NCBI GenBank assembly: GCA_965262055.1
Contig: CBDHEI010000002.1
Location: 1,674,001-1,738,000 of the forward strand
Length of the DNA stretch: 64,000 nucleotides
From: G958296245 sp965262055
Lineage (GTDB): Bacteria; Chloroflexota; Dehalococcoidia; Lucifugimonadales; G958296245
Direction: 5' to 3'
Shown here in pieces: positions 16,643 to 24,949 of this stretch (the first letter of the stretch is position 1; every line of letters begins with the position of its first letter). Position numbers and translations under genes: made by a program. Below the pieces are notes generated by a model. That model saw only the letters and a list, made by a program, of their open reading frames with translations, was not told the DNA's origin and did not search any database.

Positions 16643-17313
16643 TGATCGACTATCTCATCCTGGTACCTCTCGGCTACCTCATAGGCTCGGTCCCCTTCGG
16701 CTTGCTAGTGGGGTGGCTGTTCAGGCGCGTCGACGTTCGCGAGCACGGCAGCGGCCGTACCGGGATGACGAACGTGCTGCGCACCGCCGGCCTTCCTGCA
16801 GGGATCCTGGTCTTGGTATTGGACTTGGCAAAGGGGGCCGGCGTAGTCTTAATCTCCATGGCGGTCTCCGACGCTCCAGTGGCCCATGCGCTTGCGGGCG
16901 TTGCGGCCATATGTGGCCACATATGGCCACTCTACGTCGGGTTCAAGGGTGGACGGGGCACGGCCTGCGGATGGGGCGGCCTGTTCGTTTTGTCACCCCT
17001 CTCGGGGCTGATCGCGACCGTGATAGGCCTCGGTCTGATCGGCGCCACGCGCTACATGTCCCTGGGCTCGCTCTTGGGCGCCGCTTCCGGCTCTATCGCC
17101 CTGATCATCCTGTCCGTGACCGACTTAGTGCCGTTGGGGGACTTAGTGCCGTTGGGGTACTTCTGGTATGGCCTGCTGGGCGTGCCCCTGATCGTGTTCA
17201 GCCACAGGGACAACATCAACCGCCTGCGCAGGGGTGAGGAGCGCCGCGTAGGACAGGCCGAGCCCGCAGCACCAGAGGCCTCACCCGCAGCGCGATGGCC
17301 CCGGTCGGTATAG
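16642..17313 (+). CDS. plsY: Glycerol-3-phosphate acyltransferase PlsY
   Basis: This membrane enzyme transfers acyl groups from acyl-phosphate to glycerol-3-phosphate, the first step of phospholipid synthesis. The 223 residues hold the PlsY landmarks GYLIGSVPFG, the glycine-rich GSGRTGMTNVLR (usually GSGNxGATN), FKGGRGTA and HRDNINRLRRGEE. About five membrane segments are visible. A six-residue tandem duplication, DLVPLGDLVPLG, comes from an 18-bp repeat at 17123-17157. The Ala- and Pro-rich tail is overlapped by the gpsA start. It is placed logically next to gpsA, which supplies its substrate. Confidence 0.95.
   Translation: MIDYLILVPLGYLIGSVPFGLLVGWLFRRVDVREHGSGRTGMTNVLRTAGLPAGILVLVLDLAKGAGVVLISMAVSDAPVAHALAGVAAICGHIWPLYVGFKGGRGTACGWGGLFVLSPLSGLIATVIGLGLIGATRYMSLGSLLGAASGSIALIILSVTDLVPLGDLVPLGYFWYGLLGVPLIVFSHRDNINRLRRGEERRVGQAEPAAPEASPAARWPRSV
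17123..17157 (+). repeat. 18-bp tandem duplication inside plsY
   Basis: ACTTAGTGCCGTTGGGGG is repeated directly, with one base differing at the end of the second copy. It adds six residues in frame between membrane segments, so the protein stays readable. Confidence 0.9.
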
Positions 17314-18293
17314 TCGGCGCCACTACCTGGGGCACCACACTGGCCATACTAGCGGCTCGCAATGGCTTGGAGGTCATGCTGTGGGCCCGCGATGAGACCG
17401 AGGCAGCACTCCTCCGCGAACAGGGGGAGAACCGCAGATTTCTCCCCGGCACGCCATTCCCAAGCGGCGTTACGGCTACCGCTTCGCCGCACGAGGCGTT
17501 TTCGCGTGCAGCGATGGTCATATTCGCGGTGCCGTCCAGGACGCTGCGAGAGAACGCCCGCGCCGTAGGGGGCCATGTCGCCGGGGACGCCGTGGTCGTG
17601 AGCGCCACGAAGGGGCTCGAGCTGGCCTCTGGCAAGCGAATGAGCCAGGTCCTGGCTCAGGAGCTGCCGCCGGGGCTGAGAGACAGTCTATGCGCACTCT
17701 CCGGCCCGAACCTTGCTGCCGAGATTGTCCAGGGCAAACCGTCCTCGACCGTCGTGGCGTCTCGCAGCGACGAGGCGGCGGGCGCTGCGCAGGAGATGCT
17801 CACGTCGCCCACCTTCCGCGTCTATACGAACAGGGACATAGTGGGGGTCGAGCTTGGCGGAGCGCTCAAGAATATCGTCGCCCTTGGCGCCGGAATATGC
17901 GACGGCTTCGGGTTCGGGGACAACGCAAAGGCGGTGTTCATGACGCGAGGCCTCGCCGAGATAGCCCGCCTCGGAGTGGCAGCGGGCGGAGAGCCGATGA
18001 CGTTAGCCGGATTGGCCGGCATGGGAGACCTCATCGCCACCTGCTCAAGCAGGCTGAGCAGGAATCACCAAGTCGGCGAGCTGTTGGCAAGGGGGAAGAG
18101 CATCGACGATATCAGGGCCGCTATGGCACACGTCGCAGAGGGGGTCGACACTACCGCGGCTGCCGTGCGGCTGGCCCGCCGGCTTGGGGTTGAGATGCCA
18201 ATAACTCAGGCCACCCACAGCGTACTGTTCGACGGAATGGCCATCGAGCAGGCCGTCTCGGAGCTTATGGGACGTACCCCGGTATCGGAGTAA
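17295..18293 (+). CDS. gpsA: Glycerol-3-phosphate dehydrogenase [NAD(P)+]
   Basis: This enzyme reduces dihydroxyacetone phosphate to glycerol-3-phosphate, the substrate of PlsY. The 332 residues show the N-terminal dinucleotide site GIVGATTWGTT (family norm GxGxWGTA), SATKGLE, SGPNLAAEI, the catalytic Lys in ELGGALKNIVALGAG and the TCSSRLSRNHQVG segment. The gene overlaps plsY by 19 bp and ends 7 bp before the convergent aminomutase-like gene. Confidence 0.96.
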   Translation: MAPVGIVGATTWGTTLAILAARNGLEVMLWARDETEAALLREQGENRRFLPGTPFPSGVTATASPHEAFSRAAMVIFAVPSRTLRENARAVGGHVAGDAVVVSATKGLELASGKRMSQVLAQELPPGLRDSLCALSGPNLAAEIVQGKPSSTVVASRSDEAAGAAQEMLTSPTFRVYTNRDIVGVELGGALKNIVALGAGICDGFGFGDNAKAVFMTRGLAEIARLGVAAGGEPMTLAGLAGMGDLIATCSSRLSRNHQVGELLARGKSIDDIRAAMAHVAEGVDTTAAAVRLARRLGVEMPITQATHSVLFDGMAIEQAVSELMGRTPVSE

Positions 18294-18300
18294 ACCCCCG

Positions 18301-19629
18301 TCACTCTTCCTCGCTGAGGATCTCGTCGAAGGCGGTGACCAGGCCGTCGACATCTCCCGTTCCCATTGGCTCCGAGAGGACGATGCTCATGTGTCCTCGT
18401 CCCATGTATTGCCCCTTCACGGTCAGCCCCAGCAGGATACGCTCGAACAGCTCCGTGTCAACTTCGGCAAAGCTCCGGTGGTCGCGTACCGGCTTGTCCG
18501 TCGGGAAGGCGTTTATGATCGTTCCGGCGCTGAGGACGTGGAAGGGGAGTCCCGCCTTCTGAGAGGCCCCTTCGAGACCTGCGTGGGCCCTTTCCCGCAG
18601 GTTGTCGATGTGGGCATAGACCTCCGGTGTTAGTGCCCTCAGTGTGGCGAGACCAGCCGCCAAGGTCATGCTGTTGCCCGAGAAGGTCCCACTCTGAAAC
18701 ACTCCCTTGCTGCCTTCGCTGTTGTCCAGCAGGTCCATAACCTCGGCCTTGCCGCCGATGACTCCACCCGGCAGCCCGCCTCCCAGGATCTTGCCGAAGA
18801 ACGAAAGGTCAGGCTCCACGCCCGCCTCCTTCTGGTAGCCCCCTGGCCCGGCCATGAAGCTGACCGTCTCGTCCATCACCATCAGCATCCCCAGTTCTTC
18901 CGTGATGTTACGGACGAACTTGGTGAAGTCCACGGGAATGTCCATCATTGAGGGCTTGCCGTCGTAGTAGACGGCGGCCACCTCGTCCTTGTGCTCCCGG
19001 AGGATCAGCTCCACGGTCTCCGGCTGGTTGTACGGCAGGATAATGACCGAATCCTCCGAGCCGGGTATCATCCCCTCCTGCGCGGGGACCGGGACCGGTG
19101 CGTCCTCGGGGCCCGCGACATCGAGCGAGGGCGCGGTGCTGTATTCGAGGGCGTCGTGGCTCCCGTGGTACGCCCCCTCGAACTTGGCCACCTTTGGCTT
19201 GCCCGTGATGGTGCGCACCATGCGCGCCGTGTGCAGGGCCGACTCGGTGGCCGAGTTGGCGTACCTCACCTTTTCGACTCCCGGTATGCGGCTGACTATC
19301 TCTTCGGCTATCTCGGCCTCGAGAGTGGTGGGCGCGCCCAGCGCAATACCGCGCCTCAACTCTCCTTCGAGGGCCTTCACGACCGCGGGATGGTTGTGCC
19401 CTAGAATGGTCGCCGAATGGTGGTTGGCGAAGTCGACGTACCGGTTGCCGTCCAGGTCCCACATGTGGCAGCCGTCCGCACGGTCCATGTACAGGGGATG
19501 TGGCGGGAACCAGTAGGCCCCCTTGATGACGCCGGCGGGCATTACCGACCTGCCTCGCTCCCACTGCGCGCGGGACGCTGGTGTGCGCTCTACGTATTCC
19601 GCCTCGATGGATTGGAGTGATCTGACCAC
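18301..19629 (-). CDS. Class III aminotransferase, glutamate-1-semialdehyde aminomutase-like
   Basis: This is a PLP enzyme of about 442 residues. Visible features are the substrate segment HHSATILGHNHP, the phosphate-binding NSATESALHTARMVR with FEGAYHGSHD, the cofactor Asp in MDETVSF and the Schiff-base Lys in FFGKILGGGLPGG. The closest known fold relatives are HemL and related aminotransferases. HemL-specific LTTLGKIIGGG is only partly conserved and no other heme genes are near, so another 2,3-aminomutase or omega-aminotransferase role is possible. GTG 19629 has AGAGGG 8 nt upstream and gives the normal N-terminus; an ATG at 19743 would add 38 residues of unlikely sequence. Confidence 0.82.
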   Translation of the reverse strand: MVRSLQSIEAEYVERTPASRAQWERGRSVMPAGVIKGAYWFPPHPLYMDRADGCHMWDLDGNRYVDFANHHSATILGHNHPAVVKALEGELRRGIALGAPTTLEAEIAEEIVSRIPGVEKVRYANSATESALHTARMVRTITGKPKVAKFEGAYHGSHDALEYSTAPSLDVAGPEDAPVPVPAQEGMIPGSEDSVIILPYNQPETVELILREHKDEVAAVYYDGKPSMMDIPVDFTKFVRNITEELGMLMVMDETVSFMAGPGGYQKEAGVEPDLSFFGKILGGGLPGGVIGGKAEVMDLLDNSEGSKGVFQSGTFSGNSMTLAAGLATLRALTPEVYAHIDNLRERAHAGLEGASQKAGLPFHVLSAGTIINAFPTDKPVRDHRSFAEVDTELFERILLGLTVKGQYMGRGHMSIVLSEPMGTGDVDGLVTAFDEILSEEE

Positions 19630-19815
19630 TGTACAAACCCTCTGTCGCTGCTCGTTCTGCTGAGCCGTGATAATATCATGAGTTGGCGCCAGCAGCGCGA
19701 GGCCGCTCGCATAGGCCAGGGCCTTTCCAAAGTCGATTTGCATAGCCCAGCGAGCATCGGGGAGTAAGAGACTATCTCAAAATCCCTTCCCCCTGAGGAA
19801 GAAGGTTAGAGCCTG

Positions 19816-19834
19816 CCCTGAGCTTGTCGAAGGG
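19816..19834. repeat. Dispersed repeat CCCTGAGCTTGTCGAA, copy 1
   Basis: This short word belongs to a repeat found across many environmental bacterial genomes. A second copy is at 20282-20297, 466 bp away in the same orientation. The function is unknown. Confidence 0.7.
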
Positions 19835-20085
19835 ATGAGGGCTAGTCCCCGTTGGGCGATTGGCGATATGGCAGATGAGGATGAGAGTTGCCGCCGTGAG
19901 AGCCAAATGGGAAGTCTAGAGGGGAGAAATCCCTCTGGCAGCCTGCCTGACGTCTGCGGCGGCCGCTTGACTGTCTGCGAATATATGTGCTACCGTCTCC
20001 CTATGGCAGGCACAGGGGCAGCTTCAATAGCAGAAGATCGGGCTCGGCCCCGTAATAGGGACGAAGCGAGCGCCCCGACAGACGT

Positions 20086-20206
20086 GTCACATCCTGTCAC
20101 GTTCGCGTCACTCCCCGTCACTTTCGTGTCTCGTTCCGCCACATCCGTGTCGCCTCACTGCAACGCGGGCCATAGCTGAATGTGACAAACCGTGACAAAT
20201 CGTTAC
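20086..20206. repeat. Helically phased GTCAC / GTGAC array
   Basis: GTCAC begins at 20086, 20096, 20107 and 20117, with a near match GTGTC at 20126. The reverse word GTGAC begins at 20182 and 20192, with GTTAC at 20202. Spacings are 10-11 bp, one DNA turn, in both halves, so the words face one side of the helix and the two groups are inverted. Confidence 0.7.
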
Positions 20207-20281
20207 GGGCCCCGGAAAATTCACCCCCGCCAGCGCCGCCTGAACCCCATTGTCGCAATAAGGTCATCTTATCCCGTTCGG

Positions 20282-20297
20282 CCCTGAGCTTGTCGAA
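20282..20297. repeat. Dispersed repeat CCCTGAGCTTGTCGAA, copy 2
   Basis: It is identical over 16 bp to the copy at 19816 and lies about 140 bp before the aldolase gene. Confidence 0.65.
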
Positions 20298-20438
20298 TGC
20301 CCCCTTCGTAGTTCATCGGGACCCCCACAAACGGACTTTGGAAAGGCCCTGCGCATAGGTGCGCATAGGCAGGTTGTCTCGTTGTGCGGGCCACTCGAAA
20401 CGACTATCATGTCCCGTGAATCTCCAAAGGGGGCCGAA

Positions 20439-21194
20439 GTGAAAAGGAACAAAGCTAAGCTGCGCATGCTGGAGGGCAAGCCGGCCATCGGGGCGGAGGT
20501 GGGTCTGGGCTCGCCCCTGGCGGCGGAGATGCTCGCCCCTTTGGGCTATGACTACGTGCTGGTCGATAACCAGCACGGCGCCTGGTGGCAGGAGAACAGC
20601 TTCTACGCCTTCCGGAGCATCGTCCTGGGCGGCACGGTGCCCATGGCAAGGGTACAGAAGAACGATTTTGGCCTAATAGGCAGGCTGCTCGACATGGGCG
20701 CCCTTGGCGTGGTCGTCCCCATGGTGAACTCGGTGGGGGAGGCAGAGGAGGCGGCCAGGGCCGCGCGTTTCCCGCCGCGCGGCGGGCGCTCCGGCGGGCC
20801 CTTTGGCGCCGGTATACACGGCCCCGACTACATGGATTGGATTGACGACGAGGTGTTCCTGGCAGTACAGATAGAGTCTGCGCCGGCCGCCGAGAGCGCC
20901 GAGGAGATCATGTCGGTGGACGGCGTGGACGGCTGCTGGATCGGCCCCTTCGACCTGAGCAAGTCAATGGGCCTTGACCTGGACACGGAGGACGGCCGCG
21001 CCACCCACGAGGCGGCCATCGTCGGGATCATCGAGGCGACCCGGAGGGCCGGGAAGATACCGGGAATCTCCGCCCCCAACGCCGAGCGCGCCCAGTTCTG
21101 GATAGACCGGGGCTGCCTGTTCGTCACTGCGGGCGACGACGGCTCCATGATGCTCGAAACTGCCCAACAGACGCTGATAGACCTGGGCAGATAG
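20439..21194 (+). CDS. HpcH/HpaI-family aldolase (class II, pyruvate-type)
   Basis: This 251-residue TIM-barrel protein belongs to the HpcH/HpaI aldolase and citrate lyase beta family, which cleaves 2-keto-3-deoxy acids. Landmarks are the opening IGAEVGLGSPLAAEML, the base region VDNQHGAW, MARVQKND, the metal ligand Glu in VQIESAPAAESAEEI and the WIGPFDLSKSMG motif. GTG 20439 is preferred because AAAGGGGG ends 5 nt before it; ATG 20409 is possible. It is followed by a phosphotriesterase-family gene after 55 bp. A more distant homologue is at 58890-59687. Confidence 0.88.
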   Translation: MKRNKAKLRMLEGKPAIGAEVGLGSPLAAEMLAPLGYDYVLVDNQHGAWWQENSFYAFRSIVLGGTVPMARVQKNDFGLIGRLLDMGALGVVVPMVNSVGEAEEAARAARFPPRGGRSGGPFGAGIHGPDYMDWIDDEVFLAVQIESAPAAESAEEIMSVDGVDGCWIGPFDLSKSMGLDLDTEDGRATHEAAIVGIIEATRRAGKIPGISAPNAERAQFWIDRGCLFVTAGDDGSMMLETAQQTLIDLGR

Positions 21195-21249
21195 GGACAC
21201 GACCGTAAGGGACGTCCCCCGCGGCGCCCGATCGCACAGAGGTAGGAAA

Positions 21250-22302
21250 ATGGCTATTGCAGATCTGAAGGGCAGGGCGCAGACCGTGCTCGGTATCGTC
21301 GAGCCGGAGCAGTTGGGCAACACGAGCCCCCACGAGCACCTGATGCTCGACTTCTCGCTGGTATTCACCATGCCCGAAGAGGCCAGCAGCATCCACAAGG
21401 CCCACGAGCCCGTCACGATGAAGAACTTGGGCTGGATCAACTACGACCCATTCAGGAACCTAGACAACCTGGTCAACATGGACGAGGACGTCGCTATCTC
21501 CGAGGCGTCGCTTTACAGGCGCGCTGGCGGCTCGACCATGGTCGACACGACTTCAGTTGGGCTCAAGCGCGATCCGCTGGCTCTCGCCAGGATTTCCCGC
21601 GCCACGGGCATAAACATCGTCATGGGCTCCGGCTACTACGTGGCTATAAGCCACCCCGAGGACATGGACGACAAGTCGGTGGAGGAAATCGAGGACGAGA
21701 TCGTCAGGGACATCACCGTGGGCGTGGGGACCACCGGCATCAAAGCGGGTATCATCGGCGAGCTGGGCTGTAGCTGGCCTCTGACCGCCAACGAGCGCAA
21801 GGTACTGGTTGCCGGCGCCAGGGCCCAGCGTAGGACAGGGGCTCCCATGACGATCCACCCGGGACGCCACGAGACGGCCCCATTCGAGATCCTGGACATC
21901 CTGGAGGAGGCTGGGGGCGACGTGACCCGGACCGTCATGTCGCACACCGACCGTACCATCCTCGACAGCGAGACGCTGCTACGGCTGGCCAAGCGCGGAT
22001 GCTATATCGAGTACGACTTCTTCGGCTGGGAGATATCCTATTTTCCCTACTCCCCGTACGACATGCCGAACGACGCTGGCAGGCTGGACTTCATCAAGTT
22101 CCTGGTGGACGAGGGCTACTCTGAGAAGGTCTTCATGGCCCACGACATGTTCGGCAAGCACAGGCAGGTAAAGTTCGGCGGCCACGGCTGGCCACACATC
22201 CTCGAGAACATCGCCCCGAGGATGCCAGGCAGAGGCTTCTCCCAGGACGACATAGAGAACATCCTCGTCCGAAACCCGGCCCGCTGGCTCACGTTCGTAT
22301 AG
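21250..22302 (+). CDS. Phosphotriesterase-family amidohydrolase
   Basis: This is a 350-residue binuclear metal hydrolase. HEH at residues 28-30 gives two metal ligands. The bridging position in GIIGELGCSW is Glu, as in E. coli PHP and PTER relatives, rather than the carbamylated Lys of true phosphotriesterase. MTIHPGRH and MSHTDRT supply the next His ligands and MAHDMFGK the Asp. This suggests a lactonase or esterase-type hydrolase rather than an organophosphate hydrolase. AGAGGTAGGAAA precedes the ATG. It probably shares a transcript with the HpcH aldolase upstream, fitting a ring-opening and cleavage route. Confidence 0.88.
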   Translation: MAIADLKGRAQTVLGIVEPEQLGNTSPHEHLMLDFSLVFTMPEEASSIHKAHEPVTMKNLGWINYDPFRNLDNLVNMDEDVAISEASLYRRAGGSTMVDTTSVGLKRDPLALARISRATGINIVMGSGYYVAISHPEDMDDKSVEEIEDEIVRDITVGVGTTGIKAGIIGELGCSWPLTANERKVLVAGARAQRRTGAPMTIHPGRHETAPFEILDILEEAGGDVTRTVMSHTDRTILDSETLLRLAKRGCYIEYDFFGWEISYFPYSPYDMPNDAGRLDFIKFLVDEGYSEKVFMAHDMFGKHRQVKFGGHGWPHILENIAPRMPGRGFSQDDIENILVRNPARWLTFV

Positions 22303-22323
22303 GCCGGCGCGCCCTGCGACCGG

Positions 22324-23256
22324 TCAGCCCTTGATCGGCCACCCCCACCCGGCGACCTTCTCGCGAAGCTCAGCTATCTCCTCGTCATTCATGGCCTTCG
22401 AGGGCGGTCGGGGAGTTCCCGCGTGGTGGCCCATGATGGACATCAGGCCCTTGAGGACGACCGACTGGCCGCCTGTCCGCTTGCTCACCTTCTCGTACAT
22501 GGCCCTTATGTCGTCGTAGACCGAGTGGTAGAGGGTTCTGGCCTCGTCGTACCGCTTCTCCTGAATCAGCTCCCACACTCGCAGGTCCTGCTGGGGATAG
22601 ACGTCCAGTGTCGTCTGGACGTACCCGTGGCCGCCGAGCTCGGCGCATCGCACCGGATTGGCGCTGTTGTCGATGACATTGAAGATGTGGACGAACTTGG
22701 TCATGTCCTCGTAGACGCCCTCCGAGGAGCCTCCCCACTTGACGGCGACCACGTTGTCGATGTCCGCCATGCGCAGGAATGTGTCCGTCTCGATGCTGCC
22801 CCCCGGCATCCAGGTCGTGTGGTAGATCATGATGCCGATGTCGATCGCGTTGGACAGGTCGTAGAAGTAGTCGTACATGTCCTGCTGGGTCGGTATGTTG
22901 TAGATGGGAGGCGTCACCTGAAGGGCAACGGCCCCCAGGTCCTGGGCGCGCTTGGCCTGGTCTATGGACCAGAGGGTGTCCTTGTCGTGGATGCCGAACA
23001 TGACCGGCGCTTTGCCCCCAGCCGCGTTGACGGCGGTGCGCAGCAGCGCAGGCCACTCGGTCTCACGCAGCATCGGGCCTTCCCCGAGGGCCGATGCTAT
23101 CTTTATGGCCCCCTTACCGTTGCAGACCCCGCTGTCTATCATCATCTGCACCATCTCGTGCATGGCGCCTAGGTCGACCTCCAAGCCCTCGTCGAACGGG
23201 GTCGATACGGCCCCGATCGGCCCCACTATCAGTTTCTTCAGCTCTTCTCTGTCCAT
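22324..23256 (-). CDS. Dihydrodipicolinate synthase / N-acetylneuraminate lyase family aldolase
   Basis: This 310-residue class I aldolase has the barrel start GPIGAVSTPFDEGLEVDLGAMHEMV, the tyrosine in IMIYHTTW and the Schiff-base Lys in NVVAVKWGGSS. The GxxG(S/T)T carboxylate site of DapA is replaced by NGKGAIKIASALGEG, so true DHDPS activity is unlikely. Relatives act on sugar acids and keto acids. ATG 23256 follows CTTACGGAGGAATC, a good ribosome site; the longer frame to 23424 is rejected. It converges with the phosphotriesterase-family gene, with 21 bp between stops. Confidence 0.85.
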   Translation of the reverse strand: MDREELKKLIVGPIGAVSTPFDEGLEVDLGAMHEMVQMMIDSGVCNGKGAIKIASALGEGPMLRETEWPALLRTAVNAAGGKAPVMFGIHDKDTLWSIDQAKRAQDLGAVALQVTPPIYNIPTQQDMYDYFYDLSNAIDIGIMIYHTTWMPGGSIETDTFLRMADIDNVVAVKWGGSSEGVYEDMTKFVHIFNVIDNSANPVRCAELGGHGYVQTTLDVYPQQDLRVWELIQEKRYDEARTLYHSVYDDIRAMYEKVSKRTGGQSVVLKGLMSIMGHHAGTPRPPSKAMNDEEIAELREKVAGWGWPIKG

Positions 23257-23378
23257 GATTCCTCCGTAAGGTCTCGCTACTGGTGCGGGCCGCAGTGTAT
23301 GCGCCCGCCCGCCTGTTTTCAACCCTTCGGAGAGGAGCCGCCGCCGGCGAAGTGGTACCCTTGGGCGTACATTGCGGC

Positions 23379-24863
23379 ATGGGAGACTCAGGAATGGGAA
23401 ATAGAGATACCGGAGAAGCGACAAGGCTCTTGGTGGAGCATGTGCGCCGTAGTGGCGGCGCCGTCTCGGAAGCTGGTGTCCACGAAAAATATGCCCCGGT
23501 GTTTGCCGCCCCCGATGTCCTCAACGCCGTCAATGTCGTCCTCGAGATGGAGTCCCTGAAGCTCAGGATCGACATGGATGCTATGGGGCCCTTCCTCACC
23601 CTCTCCAAGAGCGAGGCATCGAACAGGTTCAAGCGCCTGCAGCAGTGGTTGGGCGGGGCATTTGTCGACATGGCCGTTACACCGGCGCTCGCCGAGTTCC
23701 TTGCCGCCCCGGGCGACTTCGAGGCGAAGCTGGGCGAGCTGGAGAGGCTCCTGGGGGAGACCCGCAACGGCCGCTTCCGTGCGGATAACCCGGTGCAGCG
23801 CGACCTAGAGTACTGGAAGTTCAGCCACGAGTACTCCCGCGTCTACGGCGTCAACCGCCGCCTGCCCTACGTCAACGACCCATTCGCGGTCCTGTACCGC
23901 AAGTTCATCGAGTTGCCTGAGCTCGATCATGATCACGAGGAGACATGGCGCCTCGAAGGCAGGCACCTGCGCGAGGTCAAGCGCGCCGCCTACGAGGCTT
24001 TCCTATTCCTGCGATTCCTCCTTCGTCTCAGGGCCGGCACCTCTAGGCCCATCGTGGTCGTCGGCAACAACCGGTATGGTAGGCAGTGGGTGGTGGAGCC
24101 GCTGGAGACGTTCCTGGGCGATAGCTTCACCCTCCGCTACGACGGCGTGCCCTCGCACACCTCTATGAGGCTGACGGTGGGGTGGGCGCGGAACTTCGAG
24201 CAGTCGGCGGACAACACCGGCCCGTGGACCCCGAACGCGTTTCCAATGGAGTTCGTGCGCGAGATGGACCGGGACATGCCCCACATCGTCGTCGCCGACG
24301 GCAAGAGCGTGCACGGGTACGCAGGCGACATGATGCTGTCCAGGGCGTCCAAGATCTACGCGAACTGGGTCGCGGCCTTCAACGACGTCAGGGCGGAGGG
24401 CTGCCGCACTGCCTACGAGAGCGAGAGCTGTTTGCCGGCGGGCCACCTCCGGGAGCTGGTGCACTGGTTCGAGTTCGTCAGGCTGCGGAGGCAGCTCGCC
24501 GAGTGGGTGAGCCCCGGCCCGACCTACCGAGTCGGGCTGTGGGCGCCACAGCCCACAGAGACAGTCCAGATGGGCGAGATCCGGGTGCCGAACGTGCCGC
24601 CTGAGCTGGACACCGACAGGCCGCAGTTCGTGCTGGCAAACCCCATCATCTACGAAACCGCCTCGCTGTCCGAGGGGCTCCGGGACACCGCGCCCTACTA
24701 CTTCGACGGCCCGGAGAAGTACGTCCAGGAGGAGATCGTCTTCGGGTTCGGTCCCTACGGCTTCCAGCCGGCGGTGAAGGGGACTATGACCGCAACTTTC
24801 GTGGCCGCTGTGCAGAGGGCCATTCAGGAAGAGGTGTCCCGCCTGATGCGAATGGAGACTTAG
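23379..24863 (+). CDS. Conserved-looking protein of unknown function
   Basis: I do not recognise this protein of about 494 residues. It has no signal peptide or membrane helix. The N-terminal 130 residues are helical (LLVEHVRRSGGAVSEAGVHEKYAPVF). A middle Trp/Tyr-rich region includes LEYWKFSHEYSRVYGVNRRLPYVNDPF. A later alpha/beta stretch has PIVVVGNNRYGRQWVVEPLE and HIVVADGKSVHGYAGDMM. The strand-plus-Asn/Arg pattern could be a nucleotide- or phosphate-binding fold, but no motif is decisive. ATG 23394 is an alternative start. Base composition and codon use match its neighbours, so it looks like a genuine gene. It converges on the P-loop kinase-like gene. Confidence 0.7.
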   Translation: MGDSGMGNRDTGEATRLLVEHVRRSGGAVSEAGVHEKYAPVFAAPDVLNAVNVVLEMESLKLRIDMDAMGPFLTLSKSEASNRFKRLQQWLGGAFVDMAVTPALAEFLAAPGDFEAKLGELERLLGETRNGRFRADNPVQRDLEYWKFSHEYSRVYGVNRRLPYVNDPFAVLYRKFIELPELDHDHEETWRLEGRHLREVKRAAYEAFLFLRFLLRLRAGTSRPIVVVGNNRYGRQWVVEPLETFLGDSFTLRYDGVPSHTSMRLTVGWARNFEQSADNTGPWTPNAFPMEFVREMDRDMPHIVVADGKSVHGYAGDMMLSRASKIYANWVAAFNDVRAEGCRTAYESESCLPAGHLRELVHWFEFVRLRRQLAEWVSPGPTYRVGLWAPQPTETVQMGEIRVPNVPPELDTDRPQFVLANPIIYETASLSEGLRDTAPYYFDGPEKYVQEEIVFGFGPYGFQPAVKGTMTATFVAAVQRAIQEEVSRLMRMET

Positions 24864-24875
24864 GCGTTTCTACAT

Positions 24876-24926
24876 GGATGGACAGGATTCACAGGATTAC
24901 TGGATCCTGCGTATCCTTGTCCATCC
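24876..24926. terminator. Inverted repeat between convergent genes
   Basis: GGATGGACAGGAT on the left and ATCCTTGTCCATCC on the right form a long stem with one bulge around an A/T-rich loop. It sits between the two convergent stop codons at 24863 and 24950 and contains the word GGATTCACAGGAT, which recurs in dispersed repeats of many bacteria. A bidirectional terminator is likely. Confidence 0.6.
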
Positions 24927-24949
24927 TGCCTTCCTGTCCCTACTCAGCT

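Larger units (their letters stand above)
19630..20438. other. Intergenic region with phased word arrays and dispersed repeats
   Basis: About 800 bp separate the aminomutase-like gene from the aldolase gene. A 114-codon frame at 19835-20179 has the composition of non-coding DNA and no family likeness. The region holds two copies of CCCTGAGCTTGTCGAA and a striking array of GTCAC/GTGAC words, listed separately. Confidence 0.6.

Noticed and set aside
19835..20179. 114-codon frame with GTCAC-derived residues
   Set aside because: Poor ribosome site, no family likeness, and its second half is the translated phased array.
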